Below are positions 17,478 through 25,568 of a stretch of DNA of 51,162 nt, in pieces. The notes beneath the pieces were generated by a model, which ran no database searches, was not told where the DNA came from, and saw only the letters and a list, made by a program, of their open reading frames with translations. Made by a program: the position numbers and the translations under genes. Location: positions 1 through 51,162 of the forward strand of contig CACGBI010000007.1 of the NCBI GenBank assembly GCA_902571235.1, read 5' to 3'. Every line of letters starts with the position of its first letter. The first letter of the stretch is position 1. The DNA comes from an uncultured Pelagibacteraceae bacterium (GTDB lineage Bacteria > Pseudomonadota > Alphaproteobacteria > Pelagibacterales > Pelagibacteraceae).

Positions 17478-18506
17478 TTATTTCCAACCAGCAGCTGTCA
17501 TTACTTCTAATGCGGCAGCTTGATTTTTTCCATAAGAAGCTAACTTAGTATTCATATCTTGTTTAAAATCTAATCCTAAGTTGTTTACTACTAATGGACT
17601 TGGTGAAACACCATCAATCATTGGAAACTCAAAAGTGTTGTTTGTAAAGTGCTCTTGAGATTGTGGAGTTAATAAAAACTCTACAAGTTTAATGGCATTA
17701 GCTTTATTAGGTGCTCCTTTAACTAAAGCTGCACAGCTTACATTCATGTGTGTTCCTCTATCGTTTTGATTAGGGAAAAAAGCTTTAACTTTTTTTGCAG
17801 CTTCTTGTTGTTCTGCACCTTTTTTACCAGATAACATTAGAGCTAAGTAATAAGTATTAGCCACAGCAATATCAGCTTCTCCAGCAGCTACTGCCATAAT
17901 TTGAGCTCTATCATTTCCTTTAGAGTCTCTAGCCATATTTGCAACAACTCCTTTTGCCCATTCAGCCGTAGCTTTTTTTCCATTATTTTCAATTAATGAA
18001 GCTACAAGAGATTTGTTATATATGTTGCTAGATTTTCTTATTACTAATCTGCCTTTCCATTTAGGATCAGCTAAACCTTCATAAGTCATTCCAGATAATT
18101 CAGCACCAGTAACTCTTTCAGGTGAATAATAAATTATTCTAGCTCTTTTTGCTATTCCAACCCATTTACTAGTTCTAAAACTTTTTGGAACAGCTGCTTT
18201 GATGGCTTTAGATGTTAAACCACCTTGAAGATGTCCTTTTTTATCCATAGCACCACATCTTCCAGCGTCAGCAGTGATGTAAAGATCTGCAGAAGAATCT
18301 GCGCCCTCTTCAATTATTCGTTTTTCTAAGGCACCTGATTTTCCATTAATCAGATTAACTTTAATTCCAGTCATATTTGTGAAATTGGAATAAAGCTCAG
18401 AGTCTGCTTTGTAATGTCTTGCATTAAATACATTGACTTCATCTGCAACAGCAAAAACTGAGACAATTAAAGATGTAATTAATGTTAATATTGATATTTT
18501 TTTCAC
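17478..18506 (-). CDS. fbpA: Fe(III) ABC transporter substrate-binding protein
   Basis: A 342-aa periplasmic ferric-binding protein. It has a signal peptide (KKISILTLITSLIVSVFAVA) and then the class start DEVNVFNARHYKADSELYSNF, with the paired ligand tyrosines in ANTYYLALML near residue 218 as in FbpA/FutA. The start is GTG at 18506, supported by an AAGGA ribosome site six bases upstream (18513-18517); no ATG fits. A Fur-like dyad lies just upstream. A small cysteine ORF, the permease and the ATPase follow. Confidence 0.93.
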   Translation of the reverse strand: MKKISILTLITSLIVSVFAVADEVNVFNARHYKADSELYSNFTNMTGIKVNLINGKSGALEKRIIEEGADSSADLYITADAGRCGAMDKKGHLQGGLTSKAIKAAVPKSFRTSKWVGIAKRARIIYYSPERVTGAELSGMTYEGLADPKWKGRLVIRKSSNIYNKSLVASLIENNGKKATAEWAKGVVANMARDSKGNDRAQIMAVAAGEADIAVANTYYLALMLSGKKGAEQQEAAKKVKAFFPNQNDRGTHMNVSCAALVKGAPNKANAIKLVEFLLTPQSQEHFTNNTFEFPMIDGVSPSPLVVNNLGLDFKQDMNTKLASYGKNQAAALEVMTAAGWK

Positions 18507-18534
18507 TTGTTATCCTTTTCCCCGCATAGTTTAA

Positions 18535-18579
18535 TTGCAAATGATAATTATTCGCAATGAGAATGATTATCAATTGCAA
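18535..18579 (-). promoter_or_regulatory. Fur-like operator upstream of the iron operon
   Basis: A 41-bp dyad: the left arm 18537-18553 (GCAAATGATAATTATTC) mirrors the right arm 18561-18577 (GAATGATTATCAATTGC) with two mismatches around a 7-base centre. Each half shows about 13 of 19 matches to the Fur consensus GATAATGATAATCATTATC. It lies 29 bases upstream of the GTG start, where a repressor would block the fbpA promoter. Confidence 0.65.
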
Positions 18580-18619
18580 GAATGTCGCACCAATATCCTA
18601 AGATTTGATTTATGGTTAT

Positions 18620-19510
18620 TTAGGCTTTCCAGTCACCTATTTTACTGAATAAAAAGTTTCTAAAAGCTTGAACTCTAGCTGTATTTTTTAATGATTGAGG
18701 GTATACGAAATGAGCCTCAGTGATGGGTCCCTCGGATTTGGGCAATACTTTAATCAAATTATTTGAATTGCTTACTAAATACTCGGGTAAAGCTGCAAGA
18801 CCGACCCCAGATTCTACCGCTAAAAGTAGGCCCATTACACTATTTACCTTCATTATTGATTTTCTTTTTTTTCCATCATGCATTCCAAGTTTTAAAGCCC
18901 AGTCTGGATTATAAACTGGAGAAGGTGCTCCTTTTCCAAAGGAAATGAACTTATGCTTATTTAAATCACCAATGGTTTTAGGCATACCATGTATTTCAAG
19001 ATATTTATTAGAACCATATATAAAGTACTTAATATCAACTAGTTTTTTTTGGATATAATTTAATTGTTTTGGTCTTCTCATAAAAATACCTATATCAGCT
19101 TGTCTAGTACTTAAATCCAATTCTTTATCATCAAAAACTAGCTCAACTTCAATTTCAGGATTAAGTCTCATAAACTCTTGAATTCTTGGAGTTAACCAGT
19201 GAGTTCCAAAACTTCTTACTGTAGTAATTGTTAATTTCCCTGTTGGTTTATTTTTTTGATCACCTAATGAAGTTTCAACTTCTTTTAATTTACTTATAAC
19301 TTCATGAGCAGTTTTAAATACATATTCACCATTCTCTGTAAGAGTTAAACCTCTAGCATGTCTTTCGAATAGTTGAACTTTTAAATCCTGTTCTAATGAT
19401 TGAATTTGTCGACTTATAGCTGATTGACTAAGATTTAAATTTATAGTTGCGTTAGTAAAACTTCCTGCTTCTGCAACAGCGTGAAAAATTTTTAACTTAT
19501 CCCAATCCAT
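18620..19510 (-). CDS. LysR-family transcriptional regulator
   Basis: A 296-aa LysR-type regulator. The N-terminal winged-helix domain reads MDWDKLKIFHAVAEAGSFTN and continues with LNLSQSAISRQIQSLEQDLKVQLFERHARGLTLTENGE, through about residue 60, followed by an inducer-binding domain. Its start shares one base with the stop of the reductase gene upstream (TAATGG), so it is translated with it. Targets are unknown; the adjacent AcuI-like reductase and the iron operon are both candidates, as LysR genes often control neighbours. Confidence 0.92.
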   Translation of the reverse strand: MDWDKLKIFHAVAEAGSFTNATINLNLSQSAISRQIQSLEQDLKVQLFERHARGLTLTENGEYVFKTAHEVISKLKEVETSLGDQKNKPTGKLTITTVRSFGTHWLTPRIQEFMRLNPEIEVELVFDDKELDLSTRQADIGIFMRRPKQLNYIQKKLVDIKYFIYGSNKYLEIHGMPKTIGDLNKHKFISFGKGAPSPVYNPDWALKLGMHDGKKRKSIMKVNSVMGLLLAVESGVGLAALPEYLVSNSNNLIKVLPKSEGPITEAHFVYPQSLKNTARVQAFRNFLFSKIGDWKA

Positions 19511-20514
19511 TATTTTTTCAAATCTATAATATATCTTCCTGATGTTTCTCCTTTTAACATCTTAGGATAAATATCAATTACCTCATCTAAATTTATTTCT
19601 TTGACTGACTTTTCAAGTAGTTCAAAATTCATTAGTTTTCCAGCCTCATTCCATAAAAACTGTCTTCTTTTAATTGATGCAGTGACAGAATTAATTCCCC
19701 ATAATTTTACACCTCTTATAATAAAAGGCATTACTGTAGTGTTTAATTTAATATCTGCAGCATTACCACAAGCTGCTACTATACCTGCGTCTTTTGTTTG
19801 GGATAAAATATTTTCTAAAACCTTACCACCTACCGTATCAACTGCACCATCCCATAATCCTTTATCCAGAGGCCTTGCATCTTTGGTTAATTCAGTAGTA
19901 TTTATAACGTTTTTAGCTCCAATTGATTTCAAATAGTCTGCATTGTTATCTTTGCCTGTTACGGCAGTAACATCGCAACCAAGTTTGTTAAGTATCATGA
20001 CTGCCATGCTGCCTACTCCACCAGAAGCTCCACTTACAATAACGCTTTGAACTTTTTCACCAAGTAACAGTTCTTCTCTTGTAGTTTTTGTTGTAAATGA
20101 ACATTGAAGCGCAGTAAACCCAGCTGTACCCATTATCATAGCTTGTTTGAGTGAAATATTTTTTGGTTTTTTTACTAAAAAATCTCCATTAACTTTCGCG
20201 TATTGAGAATAACCACCAAAATAAATTTCACCTACTCTCCAACCGGTTAAAATAATTTCATCACCAGGTTTAAAATTATCATGATTACTTTCTTCTACAA
20301 CACCACTAAAATCTATCCCAGGAATATGTGGAAACTCTTTTACGAGTCTTGCTCCATTTTTCAAAATTAAAGCATCTTTGTAATTTAAACCAGAATATTC
20401 TACTTTTACGGATACATCTCCATGTTTTAAAAAACTTTTATCTATTGATTTAATTTCTCTCGTAAAACTTTCACCATCTTGGTTAAGTATAAGAGCTTTA
20501 AATTGATCTGGCAC
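19510..20514 (-). CDS. acuI: AcuI/YhdH-type NADPH-dependent acryloyl-CoA reductase
   Basis: A 334-aa medium-chain dehydrogenase/reductase of the YhdH/AcuI group, which lacks the zinc-binding residues. Marks are YSGLNYKDALILKNGARLVKEFPHIPGIDFSG near residues 40-70, GWRVGEIYFGGYSQYAKV, the nucleotide motif SGASGGVGSMAVM near residue 155, and the late WGINSVTASIKRRQFLW. AcuI reduces toxic acryloyl-CoA to propionyl-CoA in DMSP catabolism, which suits SAR11; a general quinone-reductase role cannot be excluded. It is flanked closely by folE and the LysR gene. Confidence 0.8.
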   Translation of the reverse strand: MPDQFKALILNQDGESFTREIKSIDKSFLKHGDVSVKVEYSGLNYKDALILKNGARLVKEFPHIPGIDFSGVVEESNHDNFKPGDEIILTGWRVGEIYFGGYSQYAKVNGDFLVKKPKNISLKQAMIMGTAGFTALQCSFTTKTTREELLLGEKVQSVIVSGASGGVGSMAVMILNKLGCDVTAVTGKDNNADYLKSIGAKNVINTTELTKDARPLDKGLWDGAVDTVGGKVLENILSQTKDAGIVAACGNAADIKLNTTVMPFIIRGVKLWGINSVTASIKRRQFLWNEAGKLMNFELLEKSVKEINLDEVIDIYPKMLKGETSGRYIIDLKK

Positions 20515-20515
20515 T

Positions 20516-21130
20516 TTAATCTTTTGATATACTAATAAATCTCAAATATCTATTTTGAAAACTTAAATCGTCCTTAAATTGACCTAAATAGTAATTTGTT
20601 ACTGTTGATGCTTGCTCTTTTTTAATTCCTCTCATGGTCATACATTGATGTGTTGAGTCAATTGTTACTGCTACACCTTTTGCATCTAAAGATTCCATTA
20701 AGGTATTTGCAATCTGCATAGTTAGTCTTTCTTGAGTTTGTAGTCTTTTAGAAAATACTTCGACTACTCTAGCTAATTTACTTAAACCAACTACTCTTTC
20801 TTTTGGAATATATGCAACATGAGCTTTTCCAATAATTGGTGCCATATGATGCTCACAATGACTTTGAACAGAGATATTTTTTTGAATTACCATATCGTCG
20901 TAACCCTCAACATCTCCAAAAGTTTTATCTAAAATTTGGTTAGGATCCTCAGTGTATCCTTTAAAATATTCTTTAAAAGCTTTTACAACTCTTTTAGGTG
21001 TTTCTAATAACCCTTCTCTATTTGGATCTTCTCCCATCCACGATAGAATTGTTTTAAAAGCTTCCTCTGCTTCTTTGTCAGAGATTTTTTTTATCTCATT
21101 TTGAGTATTTGTTTCTTTAACTAATTTCAT
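20516..21130 (-). CDS. folE: GTP cyclohydrolase I
   Basis: A 204-aa enzyme that opens GTP to dihydroneopterin triphosphate, the first folate step. Zinc and active-site motifs are SVQSHCEHHMAPIIGKAHVAYIP near residues 107-130, LARVVEVFSKRLQTQERLT and TIDSTHQCMTMRGIKK near residue 165. It supplies tetrahydrofolate, the one-carbon acceptor used by at least five proteins in this window. It stands first in a same-strand run and diverges from hisI across a 76-base gap. Confidence 0.96.
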   Translation of the reverse strand: MKLVKETNTQNEIKKISDKEAEEAFKTILSWMGEDPNREGLLETPKRVVKAFKEYFKGYTEDPNQILDKTFGDVEGYDDMVIQKNISVQSHCEHHMAPIIGKAHVAYIPKERVVGLSKLARVVEVFSKRLQTQERLTMQIANTLMESLDAKGVAVTIDSTHQCMTMRGIKKEQASTVTNYYLGQFKDDLSFQNRYLRFISISKD

Positions 21131-21206
21131 CGCAAGTTTTATACCTATAAATTAGTAATTTTAAAATATTTAAAATATACCTATATGTGCTACATAATCA
21201 CTTATT

Positions 21207-21674
21207 ATGTTCAAAAAAAGAGAGAATGTCCTAGAAATTGAAGAAGGAAAACTTCTATCGCCCAAATTTGATAATGATGGTCTAATCCCGGTTATTACCA
21301 TGTGTTCTAAGACAAAAGAAATTTTAATGCATGGCTATATGAATGTTGAAGCCTTAAAAAAAACTATTGAAACAAAAGAAGCTCATTATTTTAGTAGATC
21401 AAGAAGTGCTATTTGGCATAAAGGAAAAACAAGTGGATTTACCCAAAAAGTAACAGAAATAAGAATTGATGATGATCAAGATTCCATTTGGTTGTCAGTA
21501 GATATTGGTGATGGTGCTAGTTGTCATGTTGGATATCGATCATGTTTTTACAGATCAATTCCTTTAGGACCAATTGATAATGGAAGAAAAATTGAAATGA
21601 AATTTTTAGAAAAAGAAAAAAAATTTGATCCAGAAGAAGTATATAAGGGACAACCCAATCCAACAAAAATATAA
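21207..21674 (+). CDS. hisI: Phosphoribosyl-AMP cyclohydrolase
   Basis: A 155-aa enzyme of histidine synthesis, opening the adenine ring of PR-AMP. It matches the HisI family by VITMCSKTKEILMHGYMNVEAL, TKEAHYFSRSRSAIWHKGKTSG near residues 60-80 and the zinc motif GDGASCHVGYRSCFYR near residue 100. The fused PR-ATP pyrophosphohydrolase (HisE) domain of enterobacteria is absent. The gene abuts the DUF2237 gene with no gap (stop and ATG adjacent). Confidence 0.95.
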   Translation: MFKKRENVLEIEEGKLLSPKFDNDGLIPVITMCSKTKEILMHGYMNVEALKKTIETKEAHYFSRSRSAIWHKGKTSGFTQKVTEIRIDDDQDSIWLSVDIGDGASCHVGYRSCFYRSIPLGPIDNGRKIEMKFLEKEKKFDPEEVYKGQPNPTKI

Positions 21675-22049
21675 ATGAGTGATAAACAAAAAAATGTTCT
21701 AGGGCATGATCTAGAACAATGTTCACTTGATCCATTAACTGGATGGTATCGAGATGGATGTTGTAATACCGATGAAAATGATCGAGGAGTTCATACTGTT
21801 TGTGCAAAAGTGACTAATGAATTTTTAGAATGGTGCAAAGAGGCTGGCAATGATTTAATTACACCTCATCCTGAGTTTGGTTTTCCGGGATTGAAAGATG
21901 GTGACGGTTGGTGTGTTTGTGCAAGTTGGTATGCAAAAGCAGTAGAAGCTGGAAAAGGTTGCCCTATTTATCTGAAAAGTACTCATCAAAATACACTAAA
22001 AATTTTACCTATTGAAACTTTAAAAAAATTTGCAATTGATCTCTCTTAA
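21675..22049 (+). CDS. DUF2237 family protein
   Basis: A 124-aa cytoplasmic protein matching DUF2237: KNVLGHDLEQCSLDPLTGWYRDGCCNT at the start, HTVCAKVTNEFLEWCKEAGNDL in the middle and LKDGDGWCVCASWYAKAVEAG near residues 75-95. Several conserved cysteines suggest a metal or redox role, but the family has no established function. Because the gene directly follows hisI without spacing, it is probably cotranslated. The link to histidine synthesis is only positional. Confidence 0.88.
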   Translation: MSDKQKNVLGHDLEQCSLDPLTGWYRDGCCNTDENDRGVHTVCAKVTNEFLEWCKEAGNDLITPHPEFGFPGLKDGDGWCVCASWYAKAVEAGKGCPIYLKSTHQNTLKILPIETLKKFAIDLS

Positions 22050-22057
22050 TCATTAAA

Positions 22058-22222
22058 ATGAATGATGATGCTCTATCAGTAGTATATTTAATTTTAGTGC
22101 TTGTTTTGCTTTTACCAGGTTTTATTTATGCCAATAAAAATAAAAAAGAATTTTTCAATAATATTTTGATTTGGATATTTGTTATTGGAATAATTGCAAT
22201 TATAATTAAATTTCTAAATTAA
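22058..22222 (+). CDS. Small two-helix membrane peptide
   Basis: A 54-aa ORF starting at ATG 22058 (MNDDALSVVYLILVLVLLLP), with a second hydrophobic stretch (LIWIFVIGIIAIIIKF) at residues 36-51 and a charged link between. It has two predicted membrane helices. It follows DUF2237 by eight bases and its stop abuts the convergent ETF-QO gene. Length, position and composition suggest a real peptide. Function is not recognised. Confidence 0.5.
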   Translation: MNDDALSVVYLILVLVLLLPGFIYANKNKKEFFNNILIWIFVIGIIAIIIKFLN

Positions 22223-23842
22223 TTACATATTTCCATATTTAGGACCGCCACCACCTTCCGGAGTGATCCAGATAATATTTTGAGAGGGTTCTTTAATATC
22301 ACAAGTTTTGCAATGAATACAGTTTTGAGAATTTATTACAAATTTTTTTTTATCATTTTCAATTTGAACTTCATAAACTCCAGCTGGACAATATCTTTGA
22401 GCAGGTTCATCAAATTTTTCTAAAGTATAATTAATCGGAAGATTGGGATCTTTAAGTTTTAAATGAACCGGTTGGTTGTCTACATGATTAGTTCCTGTAA
22501 GATATACAGAACTCGTTTTATCAAAAGTTATTACATTATCATATTTTGGATAATCTATTCTAGGCATTTGATTTGCAGGCTTTAATGTTTCGTGATCAGC
22601 ATGTTTGTGTTTTAAAGTAAAAGGAATTTTGCCCCTAAACAAAATTTGATCAATACCTGTAAAAATTATTCCTAAAATTAACCCCCAACTAAAACTAGGC
22701 TTTACGTTTCGAGCTTCATAAAGCTCTTTATATAACCAGCTATTTTTAAATTTAACTTCATAAATAGATAAATCTTTATTTTCTTTTAAATGTTCATTAA
22801 TAGTTTCAGCCGCAATCATTCCACTTTTCATTGCGGTGTGAGAGCCTTTAATTTTTGGCATGTTTAAAGTTCCAGCATCACAGCCTATTAATAATGCTCC
22901 AGGCATAAACATTTTTGGTAAACTTTGAAATCCACCTTCAATTAAAGCTCTAGCTCCGTAAGATATTCTTTTTCCACCCTCTATAATTTTTTTAATTGCT
23001 GGATGTGTTTTGAATCTCTGAAATTCATCATAAGGTGATAAATGAGGGTTTTTGTAATCTAAACCAATTACATAGCCTAGAAAAACTTGTTTATTTTCTG
23101 CATGATACATAAAACTACCACCATAAGTACTGTTATCTAATGGCCATCCTGCTGTATGCATAACAAAACCTTCTTCATGATTTTTATCTTCTATTTCCCA
23201 TATTTCCTTAAATCCAATTCCATATTGTTGAGGATCTTTGTCTTTATTTAATTCAAATTTTTTAATTAATTGTTTTCCTAAATGACCCCTACACCCTTCT
23301 GCAAATACAGTTACTTTACCCAAAAGTTCAATGCCAGGTTCAAAACTGTCTTTTTTATTTCCATCTTTATCTATACCCATATCTTGAGTAGCTACGCCTC
23401 TAACAGATCCATTCTCATTATATAAAATTTCGCTAGCTGGAAATCCTGGAAATATTTCTACTCCTAAACTCTCAGCTTGTTCTGCTAGCCATCTACATAA
23501 ATTTGCAAGACTGATAATATAATTTTTATGATTTTGTTGTACTGCTGGTAGAAGCCATGTTGGCCAACTTAGCGATTTAGTTTTTCCCAAAAACAAAAAT
23601 TTTTCTTTAGTAACCTTTGTTTTAATGGGAGAATTTAATTCTCTCCAATTAGGTAATAACTCATCTAGTGCGCGAGTTTCAAAAACATTACCGCTTAAAA
23701 TATGAGCTCCAATTTCTGAAGCTTTTTCTAACAAGCAAACATTCAAATTTGGATCTAATTGTTTTAACTTTATTGCAGTAGATAAGCCAGATGGACCTCC
23801 ACCTATAATAACAACATCATATTCCATCGATTCTCTAGACAT
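22223..23842 (-). CDS. etfD: Electron-transfer flavoprotein:ubiquinone oxidoreductase
   Basis: A 539-aa membrane-associated flavo-iron-sulfur protein. It has the FAD motif VVIIGGGPSGLSTAIKLKQL at the N-terminus, a GCDAGTLNMPKIKGSHTAMKSG segment in the middle and a C-terminal 4Fe-4S domain (CPAGVYEV, then CIHCKTCDIKEPSQNIIW). It moves electrons from ETF to ubiquinone. It is the last gene of the DMGDH-etfB-etfA chain, 24 bases after etfA, so the whole path from dimethylglycine to quinone lies in one putative transcript. The etfD symbol is one of several in use. Confidence 0.95.
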   Translation of the reverse strand: MSRESMEYDVVIIGGGPSGLSTAIKLKQLDPNLNVCLLEKASEIGAHILSGNVFETRALDELLPNWRELNSPIKTKVTKEKFLFLGKTKSLSWPTWLLPAVQQNHKNYIISLANLCRWLAEQAESLGVEIFPGFPASEILYNENGSVRGVATQDMGIDKDGNKKDSFEPGIELLGKVTVFAEGCRGHLGKQLIKKFELNKDKDPQQYGIGFKEIWEIEDKNHEEGFVMHTAGWPLDNSTYGGSFMYHAENKQVFLGYVIGLDYKNPHLSPYDEFQRFKTHPAIKKIIEGGKRISYGARALIEGGFQSLPKMFMPGALLIGCDAGTLNMPKIKGSHTAMKSGMIAAETINEHLKENKDLSIYEVKFKNSWLYKELYEARNVKPSFSWGLILGIIFTGIDQILFRGKIPFTLKHKHADHETLKPANQMPRIDYPKYDNVITFDKTSSVYLTGTNHVDNQPVHLKLKDPNLPINYTLEKFDEPAQRYCPAGVYEVQIENDKKKFVINSQNCIHCKTCDIKEPSQNIIWITPEGGGGPKYGNM

Positions 23843-23865
23843 ACTCTAGTTTTTAACTGTAAGGA

Positions 23866-24819
23866 TTATTTTTGTATAGTGTTTAATTTGTTCAGTTCTT
23901 CCATGAATTGAGGTAAAGCTTCAAATAAATCAGCCTCAAGACCATAGTCTGCAACGCTAAAAATTGGCGCTTCTCCATCTTTATTAATTGCAACTATGAT
24001 TTTACTTTCTTTCATTCCAGCCAAATGCTGAATTGCACCCGAAATTCCTATTGCAATATATAAATCTGGTACTACCACTTTTCCTGTTTGACCAACTTGA
24101 TGATCATTACTTATATATCCAGCGTCTACTGCTGCTCTTGATGCTCCAATCGCTGCACCGAGCTTGTCAGCAATTTCAGTAATCAATTTAAAATTGTCTC
24201 CACTTTGCATTCCTCTTCCACCTGATACAACAATTCTCGCTGTGCCTAGCTCAGGTCGGTCAGATTTTATTTCTTCCCTTTTGATAAATTTTGTATTTGA
24301 AAATTCTTCACTAGCTTCTACTTTTTCAATTGGAGCTGATCCTCCAGTGCTTTCGCATGGATCAAAAGAAGTAGGTCTTATTGTTACACATTTTTTTACA
24401 TCATTACTTTTAATTGTCGCAAAAGCATTGCCAGCATAGATTGGTCTTAAAAATGTATCTGGTGATATTACTTTAATGATGTCACTTACCTGAGAAGTAT
24501 CAAGGTGCGCAGCAATTCTTGGCATTAAATTTTTTCCAAATGTATTTGCTGAACAAACAATATGAGAGTAATTCTCTGCAAGTTTAACAATTACTGGAGA
24601 ATAATTTTCTGCAGTGAAGTTTTCATAATGGGTTGCTTCTACACTTAATACTTTTTTAACTACTGGAAGTTCAGATAATTGTTTTACTGCGGTTGAACTA
24701 TTTTGACCAATAATCACAGCATGAACGTCTGAGTCTATTTGAGATGCTGCAGTAGCTGCATTTAAAGTGAATGGTCTTAACTCTTTATTATTATGTTCAG
24801 CTATAAGTAAAACTGCCAT
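23866..24819 (-). CDS. etfA: Electron-transfer flavoprotein alpha subunit
   Basis: The 317-aa FAD-carrying alpha subunit of ETF. Signatures are [38 protein letters not shown] near residues 200-240, [29 protein letters not shown] and [16 protein letters not shown]. With EtfB it accepts electrons from flavin dehydrogenases. Its start overlaps the etfB stop by one base (TAATG), which fits 1:1 production. Confidence 0.96.
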   Translation of the reverse strand: MAVLLIAEHNNKELRPFTLNAATAASQIDSDVHAVIIGQNSSTAVKQLSELPVVKKVLSVEATHYENFTAENYSPVIVKLAENYSHIVCSANTFGKNLMPRIAAHLDTSQVSDIIKVISPDTFLRPIYAGNAFATIKSNDVKKCVTIRPTSFDPCESTGGSAPIEKVEASEEFSNTKFIKREEIKSDRPELGTARIVVSGGRGMQSGDNFKLITEIADKLGAAIGASRAAVDAGYISNDHQVGQTGKVVVPDLYIAIGISGAIQHLAGMKESKIIVAINKDGEAPIFSVADYGLEADLFEALPQFMEELNKLNTIQK

Positions 24820-25568
24820 TATATTACCTTTGCCTCATTTTTTAATTTCTGAACCAATTCAGCAACATTAGCTACCTTTATGCCTGCTTTTCTTTTAGGA
24901 GGTTCCTCTACTTTTAATTGTTCTAACCTAGGTGATGCATCTACACCTAATTCAGATGCAGCAATTTCTTCAATAGGTTTTTTCTTTGCCTTCATGATAT
25001 TTGGTAATGATGCATATCTTGGTTCATTCAACCTAAGATCACAAGTTACAATAGCTGGAGTATTTATTTCGATTGTCTCAAGTCCCTCATCTATTTCTCT
25101 AGTAACTTCTAATTTATTGTCTTTAACATCAATTTTTGAAGCAAATGTTGCTTGAGGCCAATTTAATAAAGCGCTCAACATTTGACCTGTCTGATTACAA
25201 TCGTCATCTATTGCTTGTTTGCCCATGAATACTAAATCTGGTTTTTCTTTATCTACTATTTTTTGTAAAATTTTTGAAACAGCTAGTGGCTCTAGAATTC
25301 CGTCAACTTTTACATGAATACCTCTGTCTGCGCCAACAGCTAATGCTTTTCTAACTGTCTCTTGAGCTTTTTCTTCTCCAACAGTTATTGCAACTACTTC
25401 TGTTGCTTTACCTGTCTCTTTAATTTTTACAGCCTCTTCAATTGCATTATCATCAGGAGGGTTAGTAGACATTTTAACGTTATCTGTAACTATACCAGTG
25501 CCATCTTCTTTCACTCTAATTTGAACGTTATAATCAATAACTCTTTTTACAGCTACTAAAATTTTCAT
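24819..25568 (-). CDS. etfB: Electron-transfer flavoprotein beta subunit
   Basis: The 249-aa beta subunit of ETF (AMP-binding). The family start [25 protein letters not shown] is clear, as are [19 protein letters not shown] and the recognition-loop region near [27 protein letters not shown] at about residues 175-200. It couples to DMGDH by a one-base overlap (TAATG) and to etfA by another, an arrangement that points to a dedicated ETF for this dehydrogenase. Confidence 0.96.
   Translation of the reverse strand: MKILVAVKRVIDYNVQIRVKEDGTGIVTDNVKMSTNPPDDNAIEEAVKIKETGKATEVVAITVGEEKAQETVRKALAVGADRGIHVKVDGILEPLAVSKILQKIVDKEKPDLVFMGKQAIDDDCNQTGQMLSALLNWPQATFASKIDVKDNKLEVTREIDEGLETIEINTPAIVTCDLRLNEPRYASLPNIMKAKKKPIEEIAASELGVDASPRLEQLKVEEPPKRKAGIKVANVAELVQKLKNEAKVI

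Noticed and set aside
21517-21807. 96-aa antisense frame across hisI and DUF2237
   Set aside because: Antisense shadow of two well-supported genes.
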